Positions 1-50,655 of a DNA stretch of 64,000 nucleotides are shown here, in pieces. Location of the stretch: assembly GCA_017591395.1 (NCBI GenBank), contig WEDG01007296.1:62001-126000 (forward strand), written 5' to 3'. The notes under the pieces are model-generated. The model saw only the letters and a list, made by a program, of their open reading frames with translations, did no database searches and was not told where the DNA came from. Both the position numbers and the translations under genes were made by a program. Within the stretch, counting starts at the first letter, position 1. Each line of letters starts with the position of its first letter. The stretch comes from Schistocephalus solidus (lineage: Eukaryota; Platyhelminthes; Cestoda; Diphyllobothriidea; Diphyllobothriidae).

Positions 1-1494
1 CGGTGGGATTTCTTATTCGTCTTGCAACTCGGCTTGACACTAGAGCCAATAAGAACGTTATCTTTGTATGACAACATAATGGGCGGTCTTGACTGCCGGG
101 AAAAAGCTATGGGACTTAAAACTAAACTAAAATAAACTAAATTCCAGAAGAATGATGCAGGTGGTCCGGACCGGGACTCCACTCGACTTCGAATTTGATC
201 TCGGAAATCAGAGGTTTGACGAAGTGCAGACGATAAACGATAAATTATAGTTCACAGAGACAAAATGCTATGTATTCGAGATGGAGTCATTGATTCCAAG
301 GTATTAACTAACGGAAAATTATTACCGAATGATGCATGGCATAAGAATGAAAGTTTTGGCCTTGTTCTCTGTCGGCAGCCGAATTTAATAAGACGGTCCC
401 AGTCCAAGGAGCCACATGATTCGACTCCAATATTCAAAAGTTAATTCACACGGCAGCATTAGTCACTTTAGCGGTGATTCTACGATATTTTCAGCGCAAC
501 CCCCCACCATGAAGCATACTAGACCGCCATTTGCATACTATGACCCACTCAGTAGTTAGATGGTGCATTAAAACTGCAATTTAAAAAATACAATGTTAAA
601 AAATCGAAGATCCGCAACACATCAAACGGTTGAAACGCTCACATCACGTACTAGGCTCCAACAGCGGAAAGTACTTTTACTGCAATATTCGTTCCAGGTG
701 CTACAGGGCAAGCATGGCATTTTGCTCGTGACAGTGGGCGTGGATCGGTTGGCAAACGCAGGAGCCACCATTTCCCGGAACTTGCCAGTACGTGATTAAT
801 GCTTCCAATATTTTGCTGGTCTTGTAGCATTCCTTTCTTTGTACCCCAGGTTTTTGGCCGAGGCGTATTGTTCGTGTTATACGTCCTCGGAAAAAAGGAG
901 ACCTTCGCACCTTATTTTGGCGCATTTGTAAACAGATTAAGAAATCTCGTTTCATTCGTATTTTTTTGGTTAGAATAGCATATACGCCCTCCCTCCCCAC
1001 CGGACAGAAACGGGTTAAGGAACGCCTCTCCCTTAATAGAGATAGGTTTAGGCTAAATTTTAGGAAGGATGAATGCTCCCATATCCTAATGCCAGCCTTC
1101 ATTTTGCTTCTGGCTTTACTCCTAGTCATAGCTTTAAGCCGAACGCTAATTTGCCTGGAATGCAGCGCATGGATATAACAGACAGTTAATTTTCTAGGGT
1201 AAATCGATGGAAATCCACTTTGAACGAAGACTTGATCCACCATAACATCGGAGCGTTGGGACGACGTAAGTTTGGAAGCCAGCCTTAGCAACATCGACTC
1301 TAAAGACAAAATTTCTCTATAAGCCTCTTCTTTCCAGTTTACCTAGCTTGCCAAATAAAGTCTGGATACGGGCTTCTTTTTGGAATATGCTATTAAACTG
1401 CATTCGGAATTGGTGCATGTTGAATGAACCTTACATACCCGCCGCAATAGAGATGGACTTTCACTACATTTCAGGGAGCTTATCTGCAGTGTTA

Positions 1495-1575
1495 ATTTTA
1501 GTTTTAAGCTTAGGTTTAGAGTTACGGTTAGGGTTAGTGTTAGGGTGAAGGCTTAGCTTAGGGTTTGCGGCTGAG
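1495..1575 (+). repeat. Degenerate TTAGGG-like tract
   Basis: A run of imperfect TTAGGG/TTAGGT/TTACGG hexamers is seen on the plus strand (for example ggttagggttagtgttaggg). It is too diverged and too internal to be a telomere. The right flank carries a caaagccacctgt motif resembling flanks of other tracts in the window. Confidence 0.75.
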
Positions 1576-2504
1576 CACGGGACCGTTTACTCTTCCTAGA
1601 ATTTATTACAAAGCCACCTGTCTTATCAGTGTCTTACTGCCACAGAATTTCCTCAGCTGAAAATTAAAACGCAGCACAAAGAAACCGATTTTCCTTTCTC
1701 AGCTTTTATAAGTCACCTGTCGTAGAGAGCTTGCTAGATACTTCAAAATCCACGTTAAACTTCTAGTATATTATAAGGCTGCAAACTCATAGAAGTAACA
1801 GTCGTCGAGGCACTAGGGGAGCTGATTTGAGACAGGGTAACGATTTAAGTCGGCGACCGAGTAATTTTCGCTTTTCACTCATTACGGAAATTTGACTGGT
1901 TGTTTTCTACCCCTATTTTCAACAGCTCGCAGTCTTGTTTCTAAAGTATTACGGTTTTGGCACCGATGTGACGATGGTAAGTATGAGAAAGCGGAAAATT
2001 GCTTTCGATCAGCAGTGGTGCCCTGGGTACACGCCTTGAAAAAAAACTCCTTAGCCAAAGACAGTATCGCAAGATGTGTGCCACAAAAATAACCCCAAAT
2101 TCCTTCACTAATCAAGTTTTTGCTGTGCTACGTCCTCAGCTTGTATGGTACTTTAACGATGACCTATGGTGGATTTAAGTTAATTCCCTCAACGAATTTT
2201 TTTCTGAAAAATGGATGTTTTAAATGGAAGGCAAGGAAGAAGAGTCAAACACCGGGACGAGTAAACTGCTGGTCTAGGCCCTCGGGCTCGTTCAGGTAGA
2301 TTCGTAAACACCTTATATTATGCTATACAACGTGAGAAAAATATTCAAAAGGGATCGATTACATTGCTCTCTACAAGAGGATACGGAAATAAGAATGCTC
2401 CGTCCGAGGAAAAAGGTTGCTCTGTGTATAACTACTGGAAGTGTAAATATTTCCGCGTCCAAACCTTTAAATTAGCCCGAAAATAAACCTAAATCGTAGC
2501 ATCA

Positions 2505-2632
2505 ATCTTAAACCTAACCCCACAGTTAGCCATAACCCCAATCCTAAACGTAACCTTTGCTTTAACCCTAAGCTTAAACCTAACCCCAAACTTAACCGTA
2601 ACACTAACCATCAACCTAACCCTATTTTCCGT
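2505..2632 (-). repeat. Degenerate TTAGGG-like tract
   Basis: The plus strand shows CCTAACCC-type repeats with many substitutions, so the G-rich strand is minus. It is followed by cacaaagacacctgt and then ttctcatgtcct, motifs shared in similar form with flanks of other tracts. Confidence 0.78.
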
Positions 2633-4263
2633 AAATTTGGCACAAAGACACCTGTATCGCGGCCGGTTCCTGTTCTCATGTCCTGCTTATGGAGCCATCT
2701 AAGTCATCCTTACGAAATACTCATTATGGCGGGAAAAATTGGGACATTCAGAGAGAATTTACAGATGTGGACTAAGGTAAAAGCCACAGCCTGACTCTTT
2801 ACAATGTGCGGATGCTTCTATTCACAAAATAGAATTTCGCAAGGTATTCAGAAAACGCTCGAAAATCTCACTTCAGCATTTTCTCGACGTTTTCTTTGCT
2901 TAACAAAAGGAAGGCTTGCGATCTACACACGTGCGCGTTTGAGGGTGGATAGTGGGTAAAAGTTGAGCAGCCTCATAAAAAAGATCCTTGACAAAGCGTC
3001 TTTTGGATTTCCCATCCGAGAAAATAATAGCATAACTTCAACAGAAAGCTGTTGCTGCTGTTTTCTTAACCTGGAATCCTTTTGAAAATTACTTTTTTTT
3101 ATCACACATGTCAGCAGATTGATGGATGTCTGCATTCTTTCCAAAATTCTTTATTTTTCCTGCATTATTTTTTCCTGATATACCTTTAAAAAATATGTTC
3201 CTTTTAAAAGGTATCCTTCGAATGATCTCTTCGGCGGCTGGTGTTTCTTACGCCTTTTTACTTGATTTAGCAATACAATAAAATTTCACCACAGTCAAGC
3301 AATTCACTGATCGCAGTCCGAAGGAGATTGACCATCCATTTAACTTTGCTGTAACGTTCCTTCGTCCCATCTGCCGTGGGTTCCGACATATCTTTTGCCG
3401 TACATCGGCATGTCAACGTTCCGTATTACAATTTCTGGCCAATGCCTTACGTATAAAACGACTGAACTAGCAAAACGGAGACTTGGACTGTCCCTATAAT
3501 AGTCACACAGTTTTAAGTAAATTCATGTACTCACTTATCCTCTGTTAAGTTTTATCATGGTCTCAATGAGTGGAGGACTTTTTTGAGCACTTCGGAGTTA
3601 TGCAGCCACTCAGTCCCTCTGCAAATAGTCAATAATAGAAAACGTCTCTGCTTCTCAGTGTGCAACCACAGGGTTCGTCAGTTTACTTTCAAAACAAGAT
3701 TCCTCCAGCGCGTTAGTAATTTGCTAGCTAATGGCGTCAACCTATATGAAAAGTAATGATTGAGATTAGTAATTGGTGGTTACCATGCCTCCACATAGGT
3801 GGGCTGTATAACCTCAACCCCAGTTATGTCCAATGAGGAGGCTAGATTGGTGCTCGCCACTTTGCTATGAATAGATAATTTCCATTTCACTCGACATGTC
3901 GGGAGCCCGTTTGTGTGCAGTGTTCAGAGTGTTTTTCTATTTTTGTCTGGTTTCGGACTCAGGCCTTGAATGAGCGGACCGGGATTGAGTTATAACCTAT
4001 GAATGACGATTAAATAATTAGAAAAGACAATTCCAATGTCTCTGCAATTGTCGGAAAACCTCGAGACCCAACGCACAGCCATGGTTTTGATGCCCAAATA
4101 AGTTATCGAATCGTGCTTGATTAGGGCGTGCCACCAATCAACTTTTAGCTAATGCTGTACGAAGTTGTTTGACCTTCGCTGTGAGCACCCATATCGACTT
4201 CGCGCGGCATTAGTCATTTAAGCAACTGTTCTTCGTCCATCCTCATAACATGACTTCTTTGAC

Positions 4264-4930
4264 ACAGTTGCAGTCCCTCAGGCGCTGAGCACACCTCAAT
4301 GTTCGGGATCCTTTCCTGTTGCCAGTTCACCCTCACCATCCTTCAGAGGCAATTGAGGCTAGGGTTAGTTCGACTTCTTGCCTGGCTTTCACACACTGTA
4401 CACGTCTCCGCCCAGTAGCCGTGCGTGGTCGAGACAATGACCTTGCACATCGTAATTTTCGTGCTGAGGATGTTGCGGTGATTCCCAACGGTATGTTGCA
4501 GCCGACCGAAGACCTGGCTAACTTTGGAGATGAACTTGACACCTTCTTCCTCGATCTCGATGTTTCCTGAAATTTCACTGTCTAGGTATGCGAATTTGTC
4601 TACAAGTACAAGGCTAGTCCTGTGGACACTTGCCATGTGTTCGTTGTTAGTTCGACAACGATATCCATGTGTTCGTTGTAGGTATCCGTTAGCGCCGGTT
4701 GATGGAAGACCGCCGTCTTCTGCGTGCGAGTGTTTAGTCCGAAGTTAGTGCAGTCGAAGGCAAGGACGTGGGTCTTGCGTTACACGGCTGCGCCCCTGGT
4801 TGGATTTGACTCACAGTCATTCGCTGATAGGAGGTTGTAGACACTTTTGCAGATTCCGCCGTGCGTCGGATGTAGAGAAATGGACAGTCGGCTAGATACC
4901 TGAGGTTGATTTTAAGCCGCACTGCGGAGA
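4264..4930 (-). pseudogene. RTE-like LINE relic, reverse transcriptase C-terminal part
   Basis: On the minus strand a broken frame reads LRYLADCPFLYIRRTAESAK, a frameshift, a degraded catalytic box (LLSANDC where LFADDC is usual), then VDKFAYLDSEISGN, KVSQVFGRLQHTVGN and HGYWAETCTV. This order (box D, then VDKFTYLGS, AFGRL, YGAETWTV) is typical of RTE-type reverse transcriptases common in flatworms. There are at least one frameshift and one stop, and the active-site aspartates are lost. It is an old, non-functional copy truncated on both sides. Confidence 0.82.
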
Positions 4931-6300
4931 CACGAGACTGAAGAGGGTTAAAGCCAGTTCAAAATCCGGCTTAATTCCGTTTGCTACCACAAATACCCCC
5001 GGGCATGCCACTGTCTGGTACACACACCATAATCCTGTCGTCAGTCACATATATCCGACTTGTGGCATGATATTCCAAATGGGTGCCTACGCCTGTATCT
5101 TAAAACTAACCCTTATTCTTGCCTCTTTGGAATTTGGTGCGAATTCGCCCGTGTTACGAAGGGGTTGCTATTCCCCTTTCCTTCCGTGTGGCTTCTTTAA
5201 AATCATGGAAGAAGTCATCAGCTGACTAATATAATTATTTTATTCTTTAGTTTCCCTTGAGAGTGAAAATGTGTTTCGATTCGTACCTCAGATGTTATAG
5301 CAGAGTTGGTATTAAAAAATTCTCAGCGAAACTGAAGTTGCACACCGGAACCGGTTTGTATTATTGCTGACGTTTCGAAGAGCTTGGTCGGCTTTCCATT
5401 CTCACTGTGTTTAATGCCATATATCGAGGAAAAAGTTAAATGACTATCCAAACTAATCGACCTTGGAATGATCGATTATTTTCTCTTTCGCTGTTCTGGC
5501 CTTTGGACAAATGTTTGTGGGCTTTACGACTGCTGCCATTATACATATTAACATCGATGGAGGATGCTCGTAAGTCTTCCTCCCCTTCGAATGAGTGCAT
5601 CGCGGGCCCTGTTCGCGCGCATTTCTTAAGTTCGGTGTGACCATCTTGTCCTCATCTATATGCATGTATTTAAGCAGAACTTTTTCAGCTGAAGGACGAT
5701 CTAGATGCCTGTTGATAGCGTTCTGCTTTAAAGGCACCTCAGCCTAAGATGGTCGCTCCTGGTAGGGCCAGTTTCTCCAATATGGGTTGCAAGCTGTGAG
5801 TTTGGGTCTATCCTCCGAGCCACCAGTTTGTGTTCATGTCGGCGGGTCTGAAATTTTCGTCCAGTTTACCCGATGTGATTGCAGTCCCCATCATTGCAAC
5901 ATGTTTGGTAGACAACTGCCGAGGTTTCGGGAGGGACAGTCCATCCATAGGTTGCATCAAACGGTGACGAATTGCTGCCCTGGTCGATAGACTATGCTTA
6001 CTCCCCCGGGTCGTAATAGGTGAGAGAATGTCTTGGGGGCTCCTTTTTGTAGGGAATGGTCCTTCAGACTTCGAGCTCTTGCTCTTTTGGTGGTCGTCTG
6101 TACACTCGGTGCTTGCCTTGCTTGACAAAATAACTTGGGTATCCATTTAGCTCAGAGGAGGTCATGTAGTTTATGGACGAGGTCACCCGGTGAATTGGTT
6201 GAATGGGGTGCTCCCAGTCTGGCGGCGTAGCCGAAGAGTGTCTAGATTGCTAATTCACGATTTCTGCGACAGGCCGCAACGTAAACCCACCGAAACCAAT
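4931..6300. other. No gene recognised; two unexplained open frames
   Basis: Minus-strand frames at 5737-5453 and 6146-5808 (about 94 and 112 codons) are basic and serine-rich, and could come from a retroelement gag. I see no zinc knuckle, protease or other motif to support that. There are no paired splice sites. It probably belongs to decayed repeat DNA next to the Penelope-like relic. Confidence 0.3.
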
Positions 6301-6325
6301 CAACCGAACTCATATTTCCTCGTCA

Positions 6326-6860
6326 TTGGTGGTGGTGAAAAATCAAGGGCTATTGAGAAGAGCGTGGGCGAAACGTAAGGACCAAAATGACGAGGAATTT
6401 TCAAAAAATTGGCCACGCCACTCGACCAAATCGCTTAGCGATCTCATCCATAACCTCTCCTCTAAATCCCTCACTAGCATTCAACTTGTAGTCCTAGAAC
6501 GTGGGGCCATTGTTCGCACAGCATACACCGCACCCACTGAATTCATTGCCACTTTTGAAAAACTTAGTCAAATAACAAATATATCGGATGAGATCAAAGA
6601 GTTTATCTATCATAAACCATTAGCTCTGCTCATGCGAAACAGAAAGATGTGAAACTCTTAACAGAGCAGAACAGAGAGCATTAAAAAGTCCAAAAGTAGA
6701 TAAAGACATAAGCCTTCTGCTGGCTAACAAAGGTCGTTCGACATTAGTGTTTAACCAATCTGATTGCTAAAATAAAACTCAGAGCCTGCCCGCCAATGAT
6801 GGACAAATAGTGCAATCACGCGTGGCATTTTGATAGAGAAAGCAAAAAGAAATAATAGGG
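6326..6860 (+). pseudogene. Penelope-like element relic, N-terminal region
   Basis: The frame from 6326 reads IHNLSSKSLTSIQLVVLERG, then FIATFEKLSQITNISDEIK. After a stop and a frameshift comes LLANKGRSTLVFNQSD. Penelope-like elements carry NLSS--L---Q--VL-RG upstream of a hallmark LPADKGR-TVVL motif in the same order and spacing. The catalytic reverse transcriptase and GIY-YIG parts are absent. There are several stops after 6652, so it is a dead 5' fragment. Confidence 0.72.
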
Positions 6861-7823
6861 GCATCCAAGAGTTTCGGCGTTAATCAACTTGCACTTTGCG
6901 AAAACGGAGTGGCTACAAAGAGTTTGTTTTAATGTATGCAGCAGAAAAAAGTTTATCTTCAACGTTTTCGCCAGTACCTCTCATTTTAATGAAATCATCA
7001 TAGAGCATCATTTGCGATGCTGGCAGATTGCAACTGAAAGTGAAGGAAAATGAAACAATGAATAAGCGTTTTTGTTTTATTTTCTAGGCCGTTGGATATC
7101 GAAAATGAACTCATTCCTATTGTTAGGCTTGTTCCTTATGTTTTTCAGCGATCTTATCCACTTCGGATCTAAAATTGGACTAGAAGATAAAATAATATTA
7201 TCTGGATTTTTTACTGATTACTTAATAAGCCGGAAATAGTAGATGAGCTGCCGTGCCTCCGCTCTGTGTCACGTTGCTTCTTCAGTGATGGAGAGCCATC
7301 CTAAAAGTCTAGTGCCAAAGTCGGAAAAAATACGCCGACCTAGAGCGGAAAGGCTCTCGTCGTCGGCGCAGTTTTCATGCTCCCAAAGCACAGCAGGAAT
7401 AGGCGGATGGTGCAGTTAGAACTGCCGTATAATAATACTGATTATGGTCGAGCAAAAACGCTGCTTATTCAGGCTCAAAGTTCGGTTAGACTACTTAACC
7501 CATCACCATACTCCCTCCCTCCTTCCCTTCCTCTCTTCCTCATCTTCTCGATTCCCATTCCGTTCAGCACCCTACTTTTCAGGATCCGAATGTTTGTCGC
7601 CAAGTATTTTTTTCGTTATCGTTCCAAGTAGGTTGAGGAAACAGGCAGTTGATTCAGGCTCAAAGTCCAGTTATATCTACCGACTATTACTAATCGCTAC
7701 GTGACTGTCTATGGGGTTCTAGGTACAGCCTCTAAGCACACTGGGACGAGTAGGTCCCGTACCACAATCGTTGCAAGACTCTCTACCATATTTAATTACC
7801 AGATTGCAACCGAACGGGCAACC
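6861..7823. other. No gene recognised
   Basis: AT-rich sequence with a pyrimidine-rich stretch (about 7510-7580) that gives two overlapping low-complexity frames. No motif, repeat match or splice pair was seen. Confidence 0.5.
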
Positions 7824-8000
7824 AGCCCGTGGCTAAATGGTTAGATCGTTGGAATTATACCAAACAAAACGTGGTTTCGAGCTTCAGATGTTGCATACTT
7901 GGAGTTGAGTATGACCGACTGATGACGGCTAATAAGCCAGAAATGGCTACTACAGTGTCCCACTACAGTACCTGTTCCAGTTCCAGTTTTTGCGGTATTT
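7824..8000 (+). repeat. tRNA-derived SINE
   Basis: The head has an A-box-like tggctaaatggttagat (about 7830-7846) and a B-box-like ggtttcgagcttc (about 7873-7885), spaced as in tRNA-type RNA polymerase III promoters. The body, gctaataagccagaaatgg, is shared with copies at 25.2, 27.6 and 43.5 kb. It is a short interspersed element, not a functional tRNA. Confidence 0.78.
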
Positions 8001-8940
8001 GCCAATTGTCGGTTCAGACCAAGGTGTGAAGTAAATTCGTTAGATGTCTCAGACAAAACGCTTACCCGCTGATTACTGTGAGTTAGAAAGTTTCGACGAT
8101 CTTGACATTGAACCAAAAAGGGTTAAATTTTTCCAGTTAGCATACCCCTGAAAGAATAATATGTTCATACTGCGTGAAAAATATATCACAGTAGAAGTTA
8201 AATAATGCAGCACTAAGTGTGTGACAATAATTCACGATCAGACGGTTAGAAGACTGAATAGACTACTGGTTGACAAGTTTCGTCAACAGGTAGTGCATCG
8301 AATTTTACTGGAGGAAGCAGTATACAATGTAATTTCTTTTTCCACTAACCGGTTAAATGCTTAAATTAGTTCGAATTGGCTAACAAGTAGAAGTTAATGT
8401 AAGCACAACAGGCCATGGAAAAGCGAAATGCACACAGTTAGAAAACAGGCAAGCAGTTATGGTTTTCGTATTGCGATGGCGGATTTCATCTGGGGTAGCG
8501 ATAAGCGTGGCTTCGGACAAAATTTAATATCCTGGAAACATTAGCACGCGTACTTTACAGGAACCTTTGACATGGCGAAGTAAATTAAACAGTTCAGGAG
8601 ACACCCCTACAGGTAGGAGCACCACTCCTTCAGATGCTGTGGTGTCGTAAATTTCCGAGGTAAACTTACACACTCATGACAATCGGCGTGGTTCAGTGCA
8701 CTTGTGTGATCAATTCTTTAGCTCGCAAGTGATGCTATGAACGCATGAGGACCGTATTGAGCGTCTCTGAGCCAAAACAGTTAGGAGACAGGCGGGGAAG
8801 AGGAGGAAATAGCAGAAAAAATGATAACAAACTATATTTATCGCCTGAGCTGAGACTTGCATAGTGTGAACATCGACGTACCCCTGAGTTAGGAGGTTCA
8901 AGTTCCTGTGCATACTGATGCCAATACCGTGGACTGTTTG

Positions 8941-8943
<3 letters not shown>

Positions 8944-9012
<69 letters not shown>
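8944..9012. repeat. (AT)n microsatellite
   Basis: An essentially perfect AT dinucleotide repeat of about 34 units. Confidence 0.98.
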
Positions 9013-9013
<1 letters not shown>

Positions 9014-10054
9014 CTACAAGAACGAGAGACTAAGACGAGACAAGCCTAGGCAAGAAAGTCAATCGTTCCTGACATCCCGCATACTGTCCTTTTTGCTTGC
9101 GTCTTACGAGAGTAGTGTGTATGCACCATTATTTGAGCTGCGTTCACTAGACCACACAGATTCGGCGGTTGCCAGGTTGGAAAATGCAAATCAGGTTTTG
9201 GCAACAAGCCTGGCAACCAAGCTTTGCGTGCGTAAGAAAAAGTGTGCTTCACTGCTCCAGGGACGGGCAGATCGGTGCGATCAGTAGTGGGAACCAGCAA
9301 TAAACGAGACAGACGGTGGCGGGAGGACCTTTCTAGTTAAAAAACCCTTCGGGAGAGGAAAATGTGTGTAGAAGCCTAGGCTCGTGGGAGCCAGCTGTTT
9401 GCAATTTGAATAAACAGGGGGCGAAGTCGGGCAGTTGCCACATACACTTCAAAAGGACTCGCATCGACAGGCACACCCAAAAAGCCAGGTGTATTTTTTC
9501 AAATTAAGAGCCTATTCAAGGTTACTATAGGGCCAACCTAGAGTTCCCCCGAAATCACTGCACGGGACGCAATAAACAGTAGCCGAAAGCTGATGGACAA
9601 ACTATTTTCTCCGGCAGTATGGCAGTGGTTAGTCTATTTAAGCAGGCTATGGAAAAATAGTAGAAACAGATGATGAAGGTCGTTCGTTCACTGGAATCAT
9701 GGCTTTCTTTGTCTGAGCTTTCGAACTCTTAGTGGAGTCCAGTGTAAGAGATAAAACAGCAACATAAACAAGTAAAATTTATGGGGGGAGGGGGGGGGCA
9801 CTCAGACACCAGTGGGACCTCCATTCGTAGCAGAAACAGATATCGGCATTCAATTATTCGTTAGAACCAACGGGCTTCTGGTTCCCAGCCGAAGTGAGGA
9901 GGTTTAGGTTGGAGACAGGAAAAGGTACCTCTTCGTATTACAGGTGGCATTCGGCTAAATTCCGAGGGTTATTAAGAGTAAAGTTAGGACACAGGAATAT
10001 TCGTGCCCTGGAAGTTAGTGCAAGATCGCCTGTACTATGGGCGATACCTACTGC

Positions 10055-10122
10055 CTCATAACTCCAACCCTAAACCGAACCCGAACTGTAAACCGAATAT
10101 TCACACTAATCCTAACCTCCCG
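10055..10122 (-). repeat. Degenerate TTAGGG-like tract
   Basis: The plus strand shows aaccctaaaccgaacccgaa and similar. The flanks include accacaagatcaattctacc and acctgttcct on the right, related to flanks of the 2.5 and 36.6 kb tracts. Confidence 0.65.
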
Positions 10123-10564
10123 TGGAATCCACCACAAGATCAATTCTACCAATAAGAGTTACCTGTTCCTCTGCCCTACCGAGGTTTGAACTCGACACCG
10201 AGGCAAATAAACTATTTTCAACTTTAGCTGATGCCAGTTAAACATCCTGCAGGAAATGGCAACAAATAGGCTTTCATAAGACTCTCAAGAGCGGCTGTTG
10301 TAGGCACAACACGTGGAGAAGCAATTAGATATAGAAAATCTCGTGGAGTATAAGTTCTGGCGTCTTACGACAACAGCTAGTGACGAGTTCAGTTGTCCTA
10401 CCTAATGCATATTCAGCGCAGACAAGGCCAGAATAGTCACAAGACGCTAAAAACAATGGCCTGGAAGGCCGCCAACTGATGGGATGACACGGTTTCCCTT
10501 TGGAATGCCGATCAGATCGCAGTTAATTCTCCTTAGTGTAGTATTTATGACCCTCTCACTTCCA

Positions 10565-10800
10565 GTCAAGAGTTGGCGCGTGGTAGACAGCGGCTGTATG
10601 CCACATCAGCCACTGCACCCGATGTCCCCACCAGTTCGCTCGACCCGAGCAGGTTATTAGTACAAGTGAGAGGTTGGAGAGGGCGATCGATATAGGCCCA
10701 GTTCAGGTCCAGCACCTAGTTTCCTCACCATAAACGAAGCACGACCAGTCCTGACACGAAAGGTTGTCAAATGACTGTGGAGAAGGCTGCTTTGTAACAC
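10565..10800 (+). repeat. Dispersed repeat R2, copy 1
   Basis: Shares the string tccagcaccta-gttt/ccctca, then ataaac-a-gc, and a preceding purine-rich gagagg segment with copies near 30.5 and 42.3 kb. Divergence is high and the boundaries are approximate. Confidence 0.4.
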
Positions 10801-12367
10801 GGTCCTTAGAACACTATTATTTTATGCGAGATCCGAGGCCGTTCATTGAAACCTCTATATGCGTGCACGAAAACGGGCTGCTTACTTTCGTCAGTCCCTA
10901 CGCCCACGTCCGTCTTGACTTCGTCTCGTCATAGAGACATGGCGTTGTGGCGTGACAGTGTGGGACAGATGCAGCGCCTGCATGCTTGAATCTAAAAAAA
11001 TCACGCGCAAGTCACCTCTATGCTCGCCTCGTTCCCTTCGGCAGCATAAATGTCGTTCCACTGCAGCCTGGTTTCAGGGAACAAAGTTTCAGTGGCTGTG
11101 ATCGCACAGAGCGAGAATGTGTGGTGATCAAAGGCAAGTTGACACCATTTCTGGATGCCAAAACCACCATTGGGCCCCATGGAGCAGAGACTTCAGCCTC
11201 TATCGTTCATCTTCTTCATGTGTACCCGACAAAGGCTGAGATCAGAAGTAAACATTGACAGAATACTCGGAAGAGAACTGCGGCAGTTCTTTAGAGTAGG
11301 GTTACAATCAAATTCGAATACAGGGGATCCCCGTTCATCCTCTGATGTTAAACTGGATATCCCAGAGCGAATGAGGTCGATTTGCCCGTTTTGGCCTGAC
11401 GAACAACAGTTTCCTTCATGAAGTTTTCGTCGTTAAAAGCGAGTTCCATGTTTACAAAAATTATGAATATGTTTGGATTTGTTCTCTTTTCAAATACCTG
11501 CGTTTATATTGAAAGTAACAACACATTTTGGTCACAATTTTCAACGGCTGACCCGCTTTTACTCCAGTGAACATGGTATCCGCTTTGTGCTCTGGCGATA
11601 TCTACAGGGACTTAGATCCTGGATAATTACTGCTGGCTCGCAGAGCTTCTCATTCGCTAATAGGATAGCATGCCCCTATGACCTTGCTCCGAACGTTCAA
11701 ACTTCAATTCAAAATAGGGAGCCGGTGTTTTGCCGCATCTGCTGCCGAACCCTTCAAAGGTCCTCTGACTACTTTTGGATTAAGCGGAATCGAAAGCGTT
11801 AGCGCAACTTGTTGATCGATAAGTGAACATACAGTAACGGTCGAATTATCGATCACGGTCAGGTAAAGTACAATTTAAAGTAATCTCTGGGATATTCGCA
11901 CAATAAATGTATGGAGCATATAGGGTTGAGAAGTAGATTAAGGTACTTTTCGGCAGCTCGATGGCAAAGTTAGTCCTCTCTTTTGGAGAAAGTGCATAGT
12001 CACGCTAGTTCAATGGGAGCCGGCATCGAAGTGCATGCGTTAGGGTTTCGGTGACGCACTCATTTGGAGCATTTAAAAAATTAAAGTAGAAAATAATAAT
12101 GACTGAATTAATATGTACTAGCAAAGTAAGACGAGAGTTTGTAGTTACAAAGAACTGCTTTTGATCCAATTCGTGTCACTCTACCGGTTGACTAAGGATT
12201 TCAATATCTAACTGACTGTGACGCACGCTGGTATAAAAACAACGGATGTTTTTGTCGGAAAGTTTGTTTACCGTATAATCTTAGATGTGTGGGTATCAAC
12301 AAACTCGTGCTAAGGAAATTGCCACGAGAAGATCGGAAAATAACAAATCAGTGCAGGGATGATGGAG

Positions 12368-12373
12368 TTTATT
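12368..12373 (-). terminator. Polyadenylation signal AATAAA
   Basis: The hexamer AATAAA reads on the minus strand 66 nt after the proposed stop codon of the RGS22-like gene. Position and spacing suit 3'-end cleavage about 15-30 nt further on. Confidence 0.55.
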
Positions 12374-12439
12374 TGTGCATGTTGGCATAGAACAAACATT
12401 TTTTTGAAAGGTTACGTTGTGATCTTTGCCGGCAGAGTG

Positions 12440-50641
<38,202 letters not shown>

Positions 50642-50655
50642 CTAAAAAGAAAGCG
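50642..50655 (-). promoter_or_regulatory. Splice (or trans-splice) acceptor directly before the start codon
   Basis: A pyrimidine-rich run ending TTTTTAG abuts the ATG of exon 1. It could take an upstream noncoding exon by cis-splicing. It could also take a spliced leader, since flatworm spliced leaders are known to be added to a subset of mRNAs. No upstream exon or leader gene could be identified in 50.65-52.3 kb. Confidence 0.5.

Larger units (their letters stand above)
1..4260. other. Intergenic, no gene recognised
   Basis: There are open frames of up to about 200 codons (minus strand 1309-701), but none has a recognisable family signal or paired splice sites. The stretch contains two degenerate TTAGGG-like tracts (listed separately) and AT-rich unique-looking DNA. 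It is downstream of the 3' end of the RGS22-like gene. Confidence 0.6.
8015..12365. other. 3' flank of the RGS22-like gene, no second gene recognised
   Basis: Contains an (AT)n block, a C-rich-strand TTAGGG-like tract near 10.05 kb, a G-run at 9783-9799 and an R2-like repeat near 10.6 kb. Plus-strand frames at 10986-11258 and 11473-11802 are open for 90-109 codons but show no family motif. Nothing else was supported. Confidence 0.5.

Noticed and set aside
1495..1575. The TTAGGG-like tract as a real telomere or chromosome end
   Set aside because: The units are heavily diverged, the tract is short and internal, and similar tracts recur across the window in both orientations.
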